From Phycisphaeraceae bacterium (lineage in GTDB: Bacteria > Planctomycetota > Phycisphaerae > Phycisphaerales > Phycisphaeraceae): a stretch of 64,000 bases of DNA. Location: the NCBI GenBank assembly GCA_028277745.1, contig JANQFR010000010.1, forward strand, positions 1 to 64,000, read 5' to 3'. A program made the translations under genes and the position numbers. The notes beneath the pieces were generated by a model, which did not search any database, was not told the origin of the DNA, and worked only from the letters and a program-made list of their open reading frames with translations. This document shows, in pieces, positions 35,579-44,373 of this stretch (the first letter of the stretch is position 1; every line of letters starts with the position of its first letter).

Positions 35579-38500
35579 TCAGGTCGTGCTATTTGGTTGT
35601 GAGGTCCGTCGCCGGCCGAGCAGGCACAGCCCGCCCAGCCCCAGCAGCGCCAGCGACGCCGGCTCGGGGATCCCGGGGGGCAGCACCGGGTCCGTGTCCC
35701 CCTCCCAGTTCAACAGCACAGCGTCCAGGTCGGCCCACGAGACGAGCCCGTCGCCGGTGAAGTCGCCGCTGGCCCAGGAGATGTCGGCCAGCGAGTCGGT
35801 GAGGTTGTTCTTGAGCCAGTTGTCCACGACGATGTCGAGGTCGGACTGGTCGATGACCCCGTCGAGGTCCGCGTCGCCGAAGTACACGCGCTGGGCGTTG
35901 ACCTCGGCCCCGTCGTACAGCACGGCGATGGCGGTGCCGTCGCCGAGGATGTGCCCCGCCACGGTGTCGAAGACGCCCGTGCGGGTGGGGGAGGCGCTGG
36001 AGGAGTTTTGGATGAGGCCCTGCTCGCTGTACAGCCCCAGGAACCCCAGGTCGGTGAGGGGGTCGCCGGTGTCTTCGGCGAGGAAGCGGACCTGGCCGGC
36101 GAGGGTGTAGTCCTCGTTGATAAAGACCTGGGTCAGGACGTCGTCACCGGATCCGCCGACCATGTCGGCCACACCGAAGGTCATGACGCCGGAGGCCGCC
36201 TGGGTGTAGGCGACGTTGATCTCGGTGGCGAAGGAACGGGAGAGGCTCGAGCCGGGGAAGGGGAAGACGACGTCGCGGGCGGTGCGGAGGGTGCCGCGGT
36301 TGGTGATCGTCGCGCCGGTGGTGGTCCCCTCGTCGATGCCGCCGTTGCCGGCGAGTTCGCCGCCGTCTTCGATGACCAGGTTGCCGTTGAGCAGCAGGCG
36401 GCCGACGTTGAAGTTGAAGAGGGAGTTGTTCCAGGTCGCCTCGACGTTGAGGGTGCCGTTGGTGTTGACGGTCGTCGTGCCCGTGCCGGTGGTGAGGCGG
36501 CCGCCGTTGGTGACGGTGACGGTGCCGGTCCCCGGAACGACGGTGGTGAGGGCCGACGCGCCGGACTGGTTCAGCGACGCGCTGGTCCCCGAGGTGCTGG
36601 CGGGGGCGCCGATGGTGAGGGTCGACGCGCCGGACTGGGTCAGCGACGCGCCGGTCCCGGTGACGGTGATCGAGGCGGTGCCGCCGCCCGTGCTCGAGGC
36701 GACCTCGATCGTGTTGGCGCTGAACGTGGTCGGGAGCCTGAAGAAGCCGGAATCGATCGTGAGTGACGCGGACGACGTCGAGCCCCCGAACTTCGCCAAC
36801 CGCAGGGCCGCGCCGCTCTGGATCGTCGCGGACGCGCCGTTGCGCACGGTGACCTGGGCGGTGTTGACCCTGCCCCAATCCAGGGCCACGTTGCGGCTGG
36901 TGTTGGTGGTGAGGGTCGACCCGACGCCGTCGACGATCAGGGTGCCGTCGCCGTCGGTGCTGCTGAGGTTGTTGGCGACGTCAAGGAAGTGGGAGACCGT
37001 GAAGTCGGCCCCGGAGTTGATCTCGAAGGTGCTCCCGCCGTTGATGATGTAGAAGCCGGTAAAGTCGACGGTGCCGTTGTTGGAGGCGGTGAGCTTCTTG
37101 CCGTCGGCGAGGTTGAAGACGCCGTCGATGCGGTTGAGGTCGCCGCCGTTGACGTTGACGTCGCCGTTGGCGTTGAAGACGCCGCGGGTGTCGATGTTGA
37201 GGGTGGCGGTGCGGTTGAGGGTGGTGGCCCCGGCGCCGGTGGTGAACACGCCGTTGTTGGTGACGTTGACGGTGGTCGTGTTGGTACTGGTGCTGGAGGT
37301 ACTGCCCAGGGTGAGCGCCACCCAGGACCTGTTGAACTGGGTCAGGGTGGAGCCCGCGCCGGTGACGTTGATCACGACGGCGCCCGCTTCGGATTCGGCG
37401 TTGCTGGCGCTGGCTTTGATGTCTTTGGCGGTGAAGGTGGCGCCGGACTCGACGCTGAGGGTCGTGGTGTTGCTGGCGCTGGCGAGTCGGCCCAGCCAGA
37501 GGAAGTTCGAGAAGTAGTCGGCGGTGGCGCCGTTGCGGACGGTCAGGTTGCCGTTGCCTAGGGAGCCGAGCTCGCTGATCGCATTATTCGTCGTGGCGCC
37601 GACGCTCAGCGACGACCCGACACCGTCCACGATGAAGGTGCCGTTGCCGCCGAGGCCGATGAGCAGGCCTCCGGGGGTGGCGAAGTCGGCCCCGGCGTTG
37701 ATGTTGTAGGTGACGCTGGCGGTACTGATGCCAGTAGAGACGAAGTAGAAGAGGGTGTCGACGCTGGCGTCGAGGTCGTCGGGATCGTTGATGGTGTTGA
37801 TGGCGCTGACCTGGGCGCCGTTGGTGGCCTCGAACGTGGTGCCGTCGGCGATGGAGAAGTTGTCTCTCTGGATGATGGCGGCGCCGCCGTCGACCAGGAC
37901 GCCGCCGTTGGCGTAGAACGTGCTGGTGCCGGTGCTCGCGTTGAGGACGCCGCCGGACTCGACGGTGACCAGGCCGCTCACGGTGGTGGCGCCGGTGTTG
38001 TTGAACACGGCCGAGTTGGCGCCCGTGCCGGTCGTCCCGAACTTGAGCGACGTCACGGTGCTGGAGTTGACCGGCGACAAGCCGGTGAGGATGAAGTTGC
38101 CGGCCGGGGCGGCGAGGTCCAGGGCCCACGTGCCGACCCTGTTGTTATCACGGGTTGAGTGGGTGAGGCGGTAGTCGCCGGCGAGCAGGGGGTCGGGCAG
38201 GACATGGCCCGAGTCGAGATCATCCCCGAAGTCGATCCTTGCGTCGATGGTGGCGTTGCTGTCATCCCACACCCCCAACGAGCCATCGGTTTTAACAAAG
38301 TCGAGTCTGGGGTTGACGCCGACGGTGATGGTGTCGCCGGCGAGGTTGGTGCCGCCGACGCCGCTGTAGGTCTGGAAGAACAGGTCGTCCGTGTCGGCCT
38401 GGTTGCTGGGCAGGTTGAAGGTGAACTCGTGCTGGCCGCCGGCCGCCGCGATGTTGCCCTCGAACGAGAAATACGCCTGCTGGGCCCGGGCGGGCGAGGC

Positions 38501-38590
38501 CGCGAGCGCCATCGTGGCGGCTAACAGCGTGGCGGTTGAGAAGGCGTGGCCGCGCCGCAACGCTTGCTTTGTTTCAGATGGCAATCTCAT
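35579..38590 (-). CDS. Large PEP-CTERM protein with dockerin-like calcium-binding repeats
   Basis: A 1003-residue secreted protein with signal peptide (ending SPARAQQ) and a long repetitive beta-helix body (VRNGASATIQSGAALRLAK, FIVDGVGSSLSVG and similar). Near the C-terminus are two EF-hand-like loops, GDADLDGVIDQSDLDIVVDNW and GDFTGDGLVSWADLDAVLLNW, the paired pattern of type I dockerins. The final signal is IPEPASLALLGLGGLCLLGRRR. Dockerin-PEP-CTERM combinations occur in planctomycetes, but no cohesin partner is visible here. The ATG at 38590 overlaps the stop of the upstream gene as ATGA and has AGGGAGA about 8 bases before it; the open frame extends further upstream without protein character. 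Confidence 0.88.
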   Translation of the reverse strand: MRLPSETKQALRRGHAFSTATLLAATMALAASPARAQQAYFSFEGNIAAAGGQHEFTFNLPSNQADTDDLFFQTYSGVGGTNLAGDTITVGVNPRLDFVKTDGSLGVWDDSNATIDARIDFGDDLDSGHVLPDPLLAGDYRLTHSTRDNNRVGTWALDLAAPAGNFILTGLSPVNSSTVTSLKFGTTGTGANSAVFNNTGATTVSGLVTVESGGVLNASTGTSTFYANGGVLVDGGAAIIQRDNFSIADGTTFEATNGAQVSAINTINDPDDLDASVDTLFYFVSTGISTASVTYNINAGADFATPGGLLIGLGGNGTFIVDGVGSSLSVGATTNNAISELGSLGNGNLTVRNGATADYFSNFLWLGRLASASNTTTLSVESGATFTAKDIKASASNAESEAGAVVINVTGAGSTLTQFNRSWVALTLGSTSSTSTNTTTVNVTNNGVFTTGAGATTLNRTATLNIDTRGVFNANGDVNVNGGDLNRIDGVFNLADGKKLTASNNGTVDFTGFYIINGGSTFEINSGADFTVSHFLDVANNLSSTDGDGTLIVDGVGSTLTTNTSRNVALDWGRVNTAQVTVRNGASATIQSGAALRLAKFGGSTSSASLTIDSGFFRLPTTFSANTIEVASSTGGGTASITVTGTGASLTQSGASTLTIGAPASTSGTSASLNQSGASALTTVVPGTGTVTVTNGGRLTTGTGTTTVNTNGTLNVEATWNNSLFNFNVGRLLLNGNLVIEDGGELAGNGGIDEGTTTGATITNRGTLRTARDVVFPFPGSSLSRSFATEINVAYTQAASGVMTFGVADMVGGSGDDVLTQVFINEDYTLAGQVRFLAEDTGDPLTDLGFLGLYSEQGLIQNSSSASPTRTGVFDTVAGHILGDGTAIAVLYDGAEVNAQRVYFGDADLDGVIDQSDLDIVVDNWLKNNLTDSLADISWASGDFTGDGLVSWADLDAVLLNWEGDTDPVLPPGIPEPASLALLGLGGLCLLGRRRTSQPNSTT

Positions 38591-39330
38591 TTCATTCTCC
38601 CTTTCGATATCGGGTGTCGGTACTTTCGCGCGGGCTGATGCGGGGCGTGCGATCGCCGCCGCCGCCCGAGCAGCGCCACCCCGCCCAGCCCCAGCAGCGC
38701 TAGCGACGCGGGCTCGGGGATGAGCACCACCCTGAGGTTGTCGAGGATCAGGTCCGATCCGATCGTGGATCTCAACTCGAACTTTGCGATATGCTCCGCG
38801 GCATTGCTCCCGCCCGAGGGCGCGGTGTAGGAGAAATTTGTCCAAGCCAAGTGTGGGCCGTCAAACACATCGGCGAACACCGCGTTGTCGTTCGAGTCGT
38901 AGGCGATGTAGAGAATATCTGACACCTTCAGGTAGTCGAAAGAGATCTCGCTCCACACTCCCCCCACGGCGGATATGGTGAAACTCAGGGTGGGGGTGTC
39001 GACGCCGTCTTCACGAATGTTGTTGATGATCCCGTTCTGGCCGCTGCCATTCCCAAGGCCGATTCTGTTGATGTTTTGCCCGCTGACGCCGGGGGAGAAA
39101 ACGACGCCGTCATCCTTGTACCTCTCGCCTATGTCGGCCGTCTCCTCGGAGCCCCACCCGGTGCCGTTGAAGATCGCGAGCTGGTTGAGCGACTCGAAGT
39201 CGATCGTGAACACCTCCGCGGCGGACAGCGGTGCGGCGCCGATCCAAAGTAGTGCGGTCCAGAGTGCCGCGATCGATGCGGCGCTTTTCCGGAATAACAC
39301 GTGGGGGATGGTCAGGGAGTTGGGTCGCAT
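38587..39330 (-). CDS. PEP-CTERM surface protein, function unknown
   Basis: A 247-residue secreted protein with signal peptide (start MRPNSLTIPH at 39330, cleavage near LSA-AEV), a beta-rich body (FTIDFESLNQLAIFNGTGW, LSFTISAVGGVWSEISFDY, ELRSTIGSDLILDNLRVV) like jelly-roll lectin domains, and the signal IPEPASLALLGLGGVALLGRRR. After the basic cluster it carries an extra hydrophilic tail of about 20 residues ending KGRMK. The tail brings the stop codon onto the start of the next gene (ATGA). Tails this long are unusual after a PEP-CTERM motif. Confidence 0.85.
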   Translation of the reverse strand: MRPNSLTIPHVLFRKSAASIAALWTALLWIGAAPLSAAEVFTIDFESLNQLAIFNGTGWGSEETADIGERYKDDGVVFSPGVSGQNINRIGLGNGSGQNGIINNIREDGVDTPTLSFTISAVGGVWSEISFDYLKVSDILYIAYDSNDNAVFADVFDGPHLAWTNFSYTAPSGGSNAAEHIAKFELRSTIGSDLILDNLRVVLIPEPASLALLGLGGVALLGRRRRSHAPHQPARKYRHPISKGRMK

Positions 39331-39391
39331 CTGTTTGAATCTTCTGTCTTGTTGGAGTGGGGTGTTGATTGAATGGCCGAGTGCTTGACGG

Positions 39392-40144
39392 TCACGGTGT
39401 TTCGCTTGGGTCGGGTCGACAAGGGTCGGTCGGAGCATCGACGGCTGGCGCGCGCGAACCAAGGCGGCAGACAGCATTTGATTTCCGACGCCGGCCCAGA
39501 AGCGCCAGCCCGCCCAGCCCCAGCAGCGCGAGCGAGCCCGGCTCGGGCACGATCGTGATGCGGATACCGTTGAACTTCGACGCGACCGACTGCGTCGCCC
39601 CGTCGTTGGTGATCGTGTAGTTCACCTCGGTGATCCCGGTGACGGTGCGGGTGAACGAGAACGCGTCGTTGTCCGGGTAGGGCCCGCCGGTGGTATTCAG
39701 GACCGCGCCGTCGAGCGCGTCGACATCCGCGTCGTAGCTGTACGTCACGCCGTTGTCACTCGTCGGGTCGTGGGACCAGATCTGGATCTCGTAGATCTCG
39801 TTGGGGTCCAAGCCCGAGATCGACATGCGGAACTCGGCGGATTCGTTGCCCTGGAAGAAGTCACGCAGCAGGTCGCCGTACGTGAACGGTCCGTTGTCGG
39901 CGATCGCGCCGCGGTCGCGTTCATCGAGCAACCCGCCGCTGACCAAGACGGTGATCCCGGACTGCGTGACGGCCGCGTTGTTGACCCACGGCGCTGCTTC
40001 AACGATCGGCGTGAAGCCGGTCTCCGTGGGCGACCCCGCGGCCGTGTTGGCGTCGAGGAGCACGACGGCGGCGTGCGCGAGGCCGGCGGGGAACATCAGC
40101 GTGGTCAGCACGGCGACGAGGCACATGGGGTTACGAAAGTTCAT
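39392..40144 (-). CDS. PEP-CTERM surface protein, function unknown
   Basis: A 250-residue secreted protein. The start at 40144 opens a signal peptide (MNFRNPMCLVAVLTTLMF, cleavage near AHA-AVV). The body has strands such as SGLDPNEIYEIQIWSHDPTS and FNGIRITIVPEP that resemble domains of planctomycete secreted proteins where a final strand leads directly into the sorting signal. PEP-CTERM signal VPEPGSLALLGLGGLALLGRRR is followed by an unusually long polar tail of about 30 residues. Function unknown. Confidence 0.85.
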   Translation of the reverse strand: MNFRNPMCLVAVLTTLMFPAGLAHAAVVLLDANTAAGSPTETGFTPIVEAAPWVNNAAVTQSGITVLVSGGLLDERDRGAIADNGPFTYGDLLRDFFQGNESAEFRMSISGLDPNEIYEIQIWSHDPTSDNGVTYSYDADVDALDGAVLNTTGGPYPDNDAFSFTRTVTGITEVNYTITNDGATQSVASKFNGIRITIVPEPGSLALLGLGGLALLGRRRKSNAVCRLGSRAPAVDAPTDPCRPDPSETP

Positions 40145-40252
40145 GTTCTGTTCTTTGTGGTTGAATGGCCTGCCTCGTGGTGAGGCTTGATGGTTTGCCG
40201 GGCAAAACGTTCGCCTGGCGACGGTCGATCCTGTACGCATGAGATCGGGGGG

Positions 40253-42562
40253 TCAGGCGTTCACGCCTCGCTTTCGATGCAGCAGGCACAACCCGCCGAG
40301 GCCCAGCAGCACCAGCGAGGCGGGCTCGGGAATGAGGACCACTTCCAGGGACAGCGCCGTTGCGCTGGCGTCGAGCCGCCACGCCAGGCCCTGCGCCGAG
40401 AGGTCCGGCAGGTTCACCGCGGCGAAGTCCACCTCGAGCCCGCCGAAGAAGTGGGAGACGACTTCGAAGGTGTCGCCGAGGTTGGGGGTGAAGCCGTCGA
40501 TCAGCGTTACGTCGAGGGTCCCGTTCAGCCTGGAGGTGCCGCCGGCAAGCTCGATGTGGTCGTACTCCGTGCCCTGCGTGGTCCCGCCGATCTCGATCTC
40601 GAGGACCCCGTCGAGGTTGAGCGAGCCGAGGAGCAGCCCACCGGCCGAGGCGCCCGGGGCGAGGGTGGCCCCGGTATCGATCTGGACCGTGCCGTCGATG
40701 CTGCCGGTCCCGCCGAGCGTCGCGCCTGATTTGACGACGACCCCGCCGCTGCCCAGGGCCCAGCCGGTTGTGTTGTTGACCATCAGCGTGCCGGCCGTGA
40801 CCGTGGTGCCGCCGGTGAAGGTGCTGGCGCCGGTGATGGTGAGCGTACCCGAGCCGGTCTTGGTCAGGGACCCGTTGCCCTGAATAGACCCGGAGAAGAC
40901 GCCGCTGCCGCCGATGGTCAGGGCGCTGCTGTTGGTCAGGCGCATGGTGCCCGAGCCGGACAACGCGTTGTTGATTTGAAACGTGCCGCCGCCGATGATG
41001 ACTGTGCCCGCGTTGACCGCGAGGTTGTTGACCTGGCCGCCGCCGGCGAGGTTGACCGTGCCGGCGCCGGTTTTGTTCAGCGTCCGTGTGCCGGCGCCTA
41101 GCGCGCCGTTGAGGGTGAGCGTGCTGCCGGAGGCGATGTCCCAGTCGCCCTCGGAGAGCAGGTCGACGTTGCTGTTGATCGTGTGGCTGCCGTTCAGAAC
41201 GGTGATGTCACCGTCGCCCAGCGACAGGGTGTTGACGCCCGCCGTGGTGTCCAGCTGGTAGCTCTCGGCCCGGTCGAACGTCACCGCGGTCACCTCCCGG
41301 TCTCCTCTGAGGTCGACCACTAAGCGGTTGCTCGCGGCCAGGCCTCCGAACAGGACGGCGTCATTGGCGTCGGGGTAGTCGGTCGAATCGATCCCGGCCC
41401 AGTTGGTGTCGTCGGGGCCGCCACTGCCGGTCTCAAAGCCGTCCCAGTGGGATGAAAAGGCGGTGGTGGTGCCGTCCCACTCGATGGGGGCGCGCATCAG
41501 CAGGAACGCGTGCCACTGGCGCTCGATCTCGTTGAAACCGATGCCGGTGATCGAGCCGTCGTTGTTGATGGCGAGGGCGCGCTGGAGGTCCCAGTTGTCG
41601 GCCTCGTCGCCGATCAGGTTGTTGAGGTTACGCATGTTGCCGTTGACGTCGGAGATGAACGCGGCCACGCCGCCGAAACTTTTGCTTGAAAACCCGACGA
41701 TCTGTCCGCTGTCGTTGATGTCGTAGGCGTAGCTATTCCTCCCGCCGAGGGTGCCCAGGTCGAACATCTCCCAGGTCCCGTTGACCTTGTAAGCCGCGAA
41801 GGCGTGGAATGCACCGCCGCCGGTCTTCGAGTTGCCGACGACCTGGTTGTTATTGTTGATCCCTTCGGCGTAGCTGAAGTCACCGTTGGTGATGGTGCCC
41901 AAGTCAACCATGGTCCCGTCGGCCTCCACCACCACGGCGTGTTCCTTGGGGAGGTTAGAGGCTGTCCTAGCGCCGGTTTGCGACGACCCGGCGATCAGGC
42001 CGTTCTCGTTGATCGCGTTGGCCCGGCTGTAGTTGCCGCCCTGGAGGGGCTGGATGATCGTGACGTTCTGCTGGGCGGAGCCGTCGGTCACGAAGCCGCG
42101 GCTGCTGTCCTTGACCCCGACGACCTGCCCGCTGTTGTTGATGTCTTCGCCGATGCCGCTGATGCCCAGATCGATCATGTTCCCGCTGGTGTCGGTGTAG
42201 AAGACCTGGCCGCCTGAATAGCCGGTGGTCTGGCCGAGGTCGTTGATGCCGTAGGCGCCGCTTTCCTGCCCGCTACTGAGAACGCCGAGGTCCGTCATGC
42301 CCTGGCCGTTGGGCCCGGTGATGAAACCATGGAAATTAAAGCTGGCATCGATCGCGGATAGCCCGGCGACCTGATTGAGGTTGTTGATCGCGTATCCGGC
42401 GCTATGCGTCGCGCCGCGGCCGCTCGGCGCCAACTCGCCCCCGGGCAGGAACCCAAGGTCGATGACGGTGTACATGGGCGCCGCGTTGGCGGCGCCGGCG
42501 GTCAGGATCGCGGCGGACAAAGCGGCGACTCTGTAGAACCCATTCAAGCACTTACGTTTCAT
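40253..42562 (-). CDS. PEP-CTERM protein combining HAF repeats and autotransporter-type beta repeats
   Basis: A 769-residue secreted chimera. After a signal peptide (ending ANAAPMY), residues about 30-345 contain seven HAF-type repeats built on the pattern INxxGQVVGxS (YAINNLNQVAGLS, YDINDSGQIVGFS, LAINNDGSITGIG), as in extracellular HAF-family proteins. From about residue 355 the sequence changes to an autotransporter-like beta-strand region (EWDGTTTAFSSHWDG, NKTGAGTVNLAGGGQVNNL, FTGGTTVTAGTL) closely matching parts of the 30297-35543 protein. It ends with the signal IPEPASLVLLGLGGLCLLHRKR. The join suggests domain shuffling between surface genes. Start ATG 42562; only a weak purine stretch precedes it. 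Confidence 0.88.
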   Translation of the reverse strand: MKRKCLNGFYRVAALSAAILTAGAANAAPMYTVIDLGFLPGGELAPSGRGATHSAGYAINNLNQVAGLSAIDASFNFHGFITGPNGQGMTDLGVLSSGQESGAYGINDLGQTTGYSGGQVFYTDTSGNMIDLGISGIGEDINNSGQVVGVKDSSRGFVTDGSAQQNVTIIQPLQGGNYSRANAINENGLIAGSSQTGARTASNLPKEHAVVVEADGTMVDLGTITNGDFSYAEGINNNNQVVGNSKTGGGAFHAFAAYKVNGTWEMFDLGTLGGRNSYAYDINDSGQIVGFSSKSFGGVAAFISDVNGNMRNLNNLIGDEADNWDLQRALAINNDGSITGIGFNEIERQWHAFLLMRAPIEWDGTTTAFSSHWDGFETGSGGPDDTNWAGIDSTDYPDANDAVLFGGLAASNRLVVDLRGDREVTAVTFDRAESYQLDTTAGVNTLSLGDGDITVLNGSHTINSNVDLLSEGDWDIASGSTLTLNGALGAGTRTLNKTGAGTVNLAGGGQVNNLAVNAGTVIIGGGTFQINNALSGSGTMRLTNSSALTIGGSGVFSGSIQGNGSLTKTGSGTLTITGASTFTGGTTVTAGTLMVNNTTGWALGSGGVVVKSGATLGGTGSIDGTVQIDTGATLAPGASAGGLLLGSLNLDGVLEIEIGGTTQGTEYDHIELAGGTSRLNGTLDVTLIDGFTPNLGDTFEVVSHFFGGLEVDFAAVNLPDLSAQGLAWRLDASATALSLEVVLIPEPASLVLLGLGGLCLLHRKRGVNA

Positions 42563-42654
42563 CTTTCTCTCTTTCGTTGCAGATGGTTTTACCCAAAGCC
42601 ATCACCGATCGAACTGCATTTGGATGACTGGAGCTTTGATTGAACGATGGTTTC

Positions 42655-42777
42655 TCATCTTCCACTGGAGGGGCTGGCGAAGGACCAACGCGTTACTGCG
42701 CTGGTTTCATCAAACGCGAACGCCGGGGCTATCGCGATTGCTCAGCTGAAGAACGCTATGTTGATGTTACGTTTCAT
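42655..42777 (-). pseudogene. Possible remnant of a secreted-protein start with an in-frame stop
   Basis: In the 292-base gap between two PEP-CTERM genes the minus strand reads MKRNINIAFFS, a stop at 42742-42744, then AIAIAPAFAFDETSAVTRW and further to a second stop at 42655. Read through the stop, this has the basic, hydrophobic and small-residue order of a signal peptide, and its MKR start resembles that of the neighbouring HAF-repeat gene. The rest of the gap shows nothing else. It may be a decayed surface-protein gene or chance. Confidence 0.3.
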
Positions 42778-42854
42778 GTTTTTTACTCATGTCTGTTTGT
42801 GTTGACTCTTATTTGAGTACTTCAACAAAACACGACCGCAAGTCATTTTGATAT

Positions 42855-43523
42855 TTATCTGTTCGTCCCCCGCGGCTTGGTCCGTCTGTTCCGCCTGATG
42901 AACGCCAACCCTCCAAGCCCGAGCAGCGCCAGCGAGATCGGCTCGGGGACGACGGTGACCACGCCGAGCAGCACCGGATCGTTACCGGAGCCGACGTTGT
43001 CGAAGTACTGTGCCGTGAACGATGGGCCGACCCACTGGGTCACGCCGAAGTCGGTCACGGCGTAGATGCCGAAGTCGCCCAACGCGTCGGCGGAGGGCTC
43101 AAGCGTGTAATTGAACAGCGGCGAGCCGGGGGCGGTGGGGATCGTGGCCGGCGTCCCGAACGTAAAATCGGTCACCCCCACGTCGTTTCCGGGCTGGGGT
43201 CGGTTTGCGATGAAACTGTTCGTGCTGCCGAACACGGGGTTTGCCGGCGCGGTGACCGCGCCGATGGCCACCTGCCCGGTCGCGCCCGTGAGCGGCAGGA
43301 CGCGAAACCGCACCGTGAAGCCGCCGAACTCTTTGTCGGGCGTGGCCGCGTCGTTGACCACGCTGAACGTGAGCGGGTCGCTGACCCGCCCGGGCAGAAT
43401 CGTGGGCGGCGACGCGCTCGGCGCGCCCGCGTCCAGCGTCAATGCTGCGGCGTCGCCCGTCCACGCGAAGCCAAACGCCGTGATGAACGCCCCAACGAAT
43501 GTCCAACTAATCTGTGGTCGCAT
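42855..43523 (-). CDS. PEP-CTERM surface protein, function unknown
   Basis: A 222-residue secreted protein with signal peptide (MRPQISWTFVGAFITAFGFAW, cleavage near DAAA-LT), a beta-rich body (FTVRFRVLPLTGATGQVAIG, FTAQYFDNVGSGNDPVLLG) and C-terminal signal VPEPISLALLGLGGLAFIRRNRR. It begins 17 bases inside the end of the upstream gene (43507-44373), with an AGGCAGGGAAG purine tract before the ATG at 43523. The overlap implies coupled translation. No family recognised. Confidence 0.85.
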   Translation of the reverse strand: MRPQISWTFVGAFITAFGFAWTGDAAALTLDAGAPSASPPTILPGRVSDPLTFSVVNDAATPDKEFGGFTVRFRVLPLTGATGQVAIGAVTAPANPVFGSTNSFIANRPQPGNDVGVTDFTFGTPATIPTAPGSPLFNYTLEPSADALGDFGIYAVTDFGVTQWVGPSFTAQYFDNVGSGNDPVLLGVVTVVPEPISLALLGLGGLAFIRRNRRTKPRGTNR

Positions 43524-44373
43524 CTTCCCTGCCTTTCGTGTTCAGCGGCGGCGTGCCGCGGTTTGAATCGCTTGACGCCCCCCGGCAGCGACGGCCGAGA
43601 AACAACGCGCCCAGCCCCAGCAGCACCAGCGACGCCGGATCGGGGATTGCGGTGAGTGACGCCTCGGCGAAGCCGAAGGTGCTCACTTCGCTGGCCTGCA
43701 ACACGCCGTTCTCGAAAACCCGGACTTCAAACACGACGCCGGCGACCTGGATGAATCGCTCGGCGTCGCCGTCGCCGCCGAGCGTCTGGGCGTTGAGCGT
43801 CGCGGTGAGCTCGAAGATGCCGCCAATCACCTCATCGATGAGGACGGTGTTAGGCGCGGGGGTGGCGGACGGGCTCAGGTCGGCGCCGTTGAGCGTGGCG
43901 GTAATGCTGCCGGAGGTCACGCCGCCGGTTTCGAGCAGCGCGCCGGCGTCGCCGGAGACGTCGGCGGTGACGGTGATACCGGTGATCGTCAGCTCAAACT
44001 CCAGCCTCTCGTTGCCGATTTCGATGTCGACGTCGACGTTGACCACGGCGTTCGGCCCGTCGTAAGCGGCCCGGGCGAAGCGGGCGCCGCCGCCGCCATC
44101 GACGTCGGAGGCGGCGGAGACCAAGCCGTTGGGGTCGCCGGGGTCGCCGTTGATGCTTTCGGACAGCGCGTAGGGGGCCGGCGCGGCGCCCGAGACTTCG
44201 TACTCCGGGCCCGACTCCACGACCGCCGGCGGGCTTACGGTGTCGTCGGTCTGGATCCCCTGAAAGTCAAGGGCCCGGCTGCTGCCGACCACGACCAAGG
44301 CGGCGTCGGCCGCCGGAGCCGCGCCCAACACGAGGGCGCAGGCCAGGGCGGGAACGTGAAAGATTTTGGTCAT
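43507..44373 (-). CDS. PEP-CTERM surface protein, function unknown
   Basis: A 288-residue secreted protein with signal peptide (MTKIFHVPALACALVLGAAPAADA). Strands such as LEFELTITGITVTADVSGDA and GVVFEVRVFENGVLQASEV suggest a beta sandwich. The signal is IPDPASLVLLGLGALFLGRR, with PDP for PEP, followed by a polar tail of about 28 residues. The ATG at 44373 overlaps the upstream stop as ATGA; a GTG at 44385 with AGGA seven bases before it is a credible alternative start. It overlaps the downstream gene by 17 bases. Confidence 0.83.
   Translation of the reverse strand: MTKIFHVPALACALVLGAAPAADAALVVVGSSRALDFQGIQTDDTVSPPAVVESGPEYEVSGAAPAPYALSESINGDPGDPNGLVSAASDVDGGGGARFARAAYDGPNAVVNVDVDIEIGNERLEFELTITGITVTADVSGDAGALLETGGVTSGSITATLNGADLSPSATPAPNTVLIDEVIGGIFELTATLNAQTLGGDGDAERFIQVAGVVFEVRVFENGVLQASEVSTFGFAEASLTAIPDPASLVLLGLGALFLGRRCRGASSDSNRGTPPLNTKGREDATTD

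Noticed and set aside
30799..36766. Many open frames of 90-420 codons on the plus strand across the PEP-CTERM island, including a regular series of 91-codon frames
   Set aside because: They are shadows of the minus-strand repeat proteins; the regular lengths mirror the 276-base repeats. Their composition is low-complexity without start signals.
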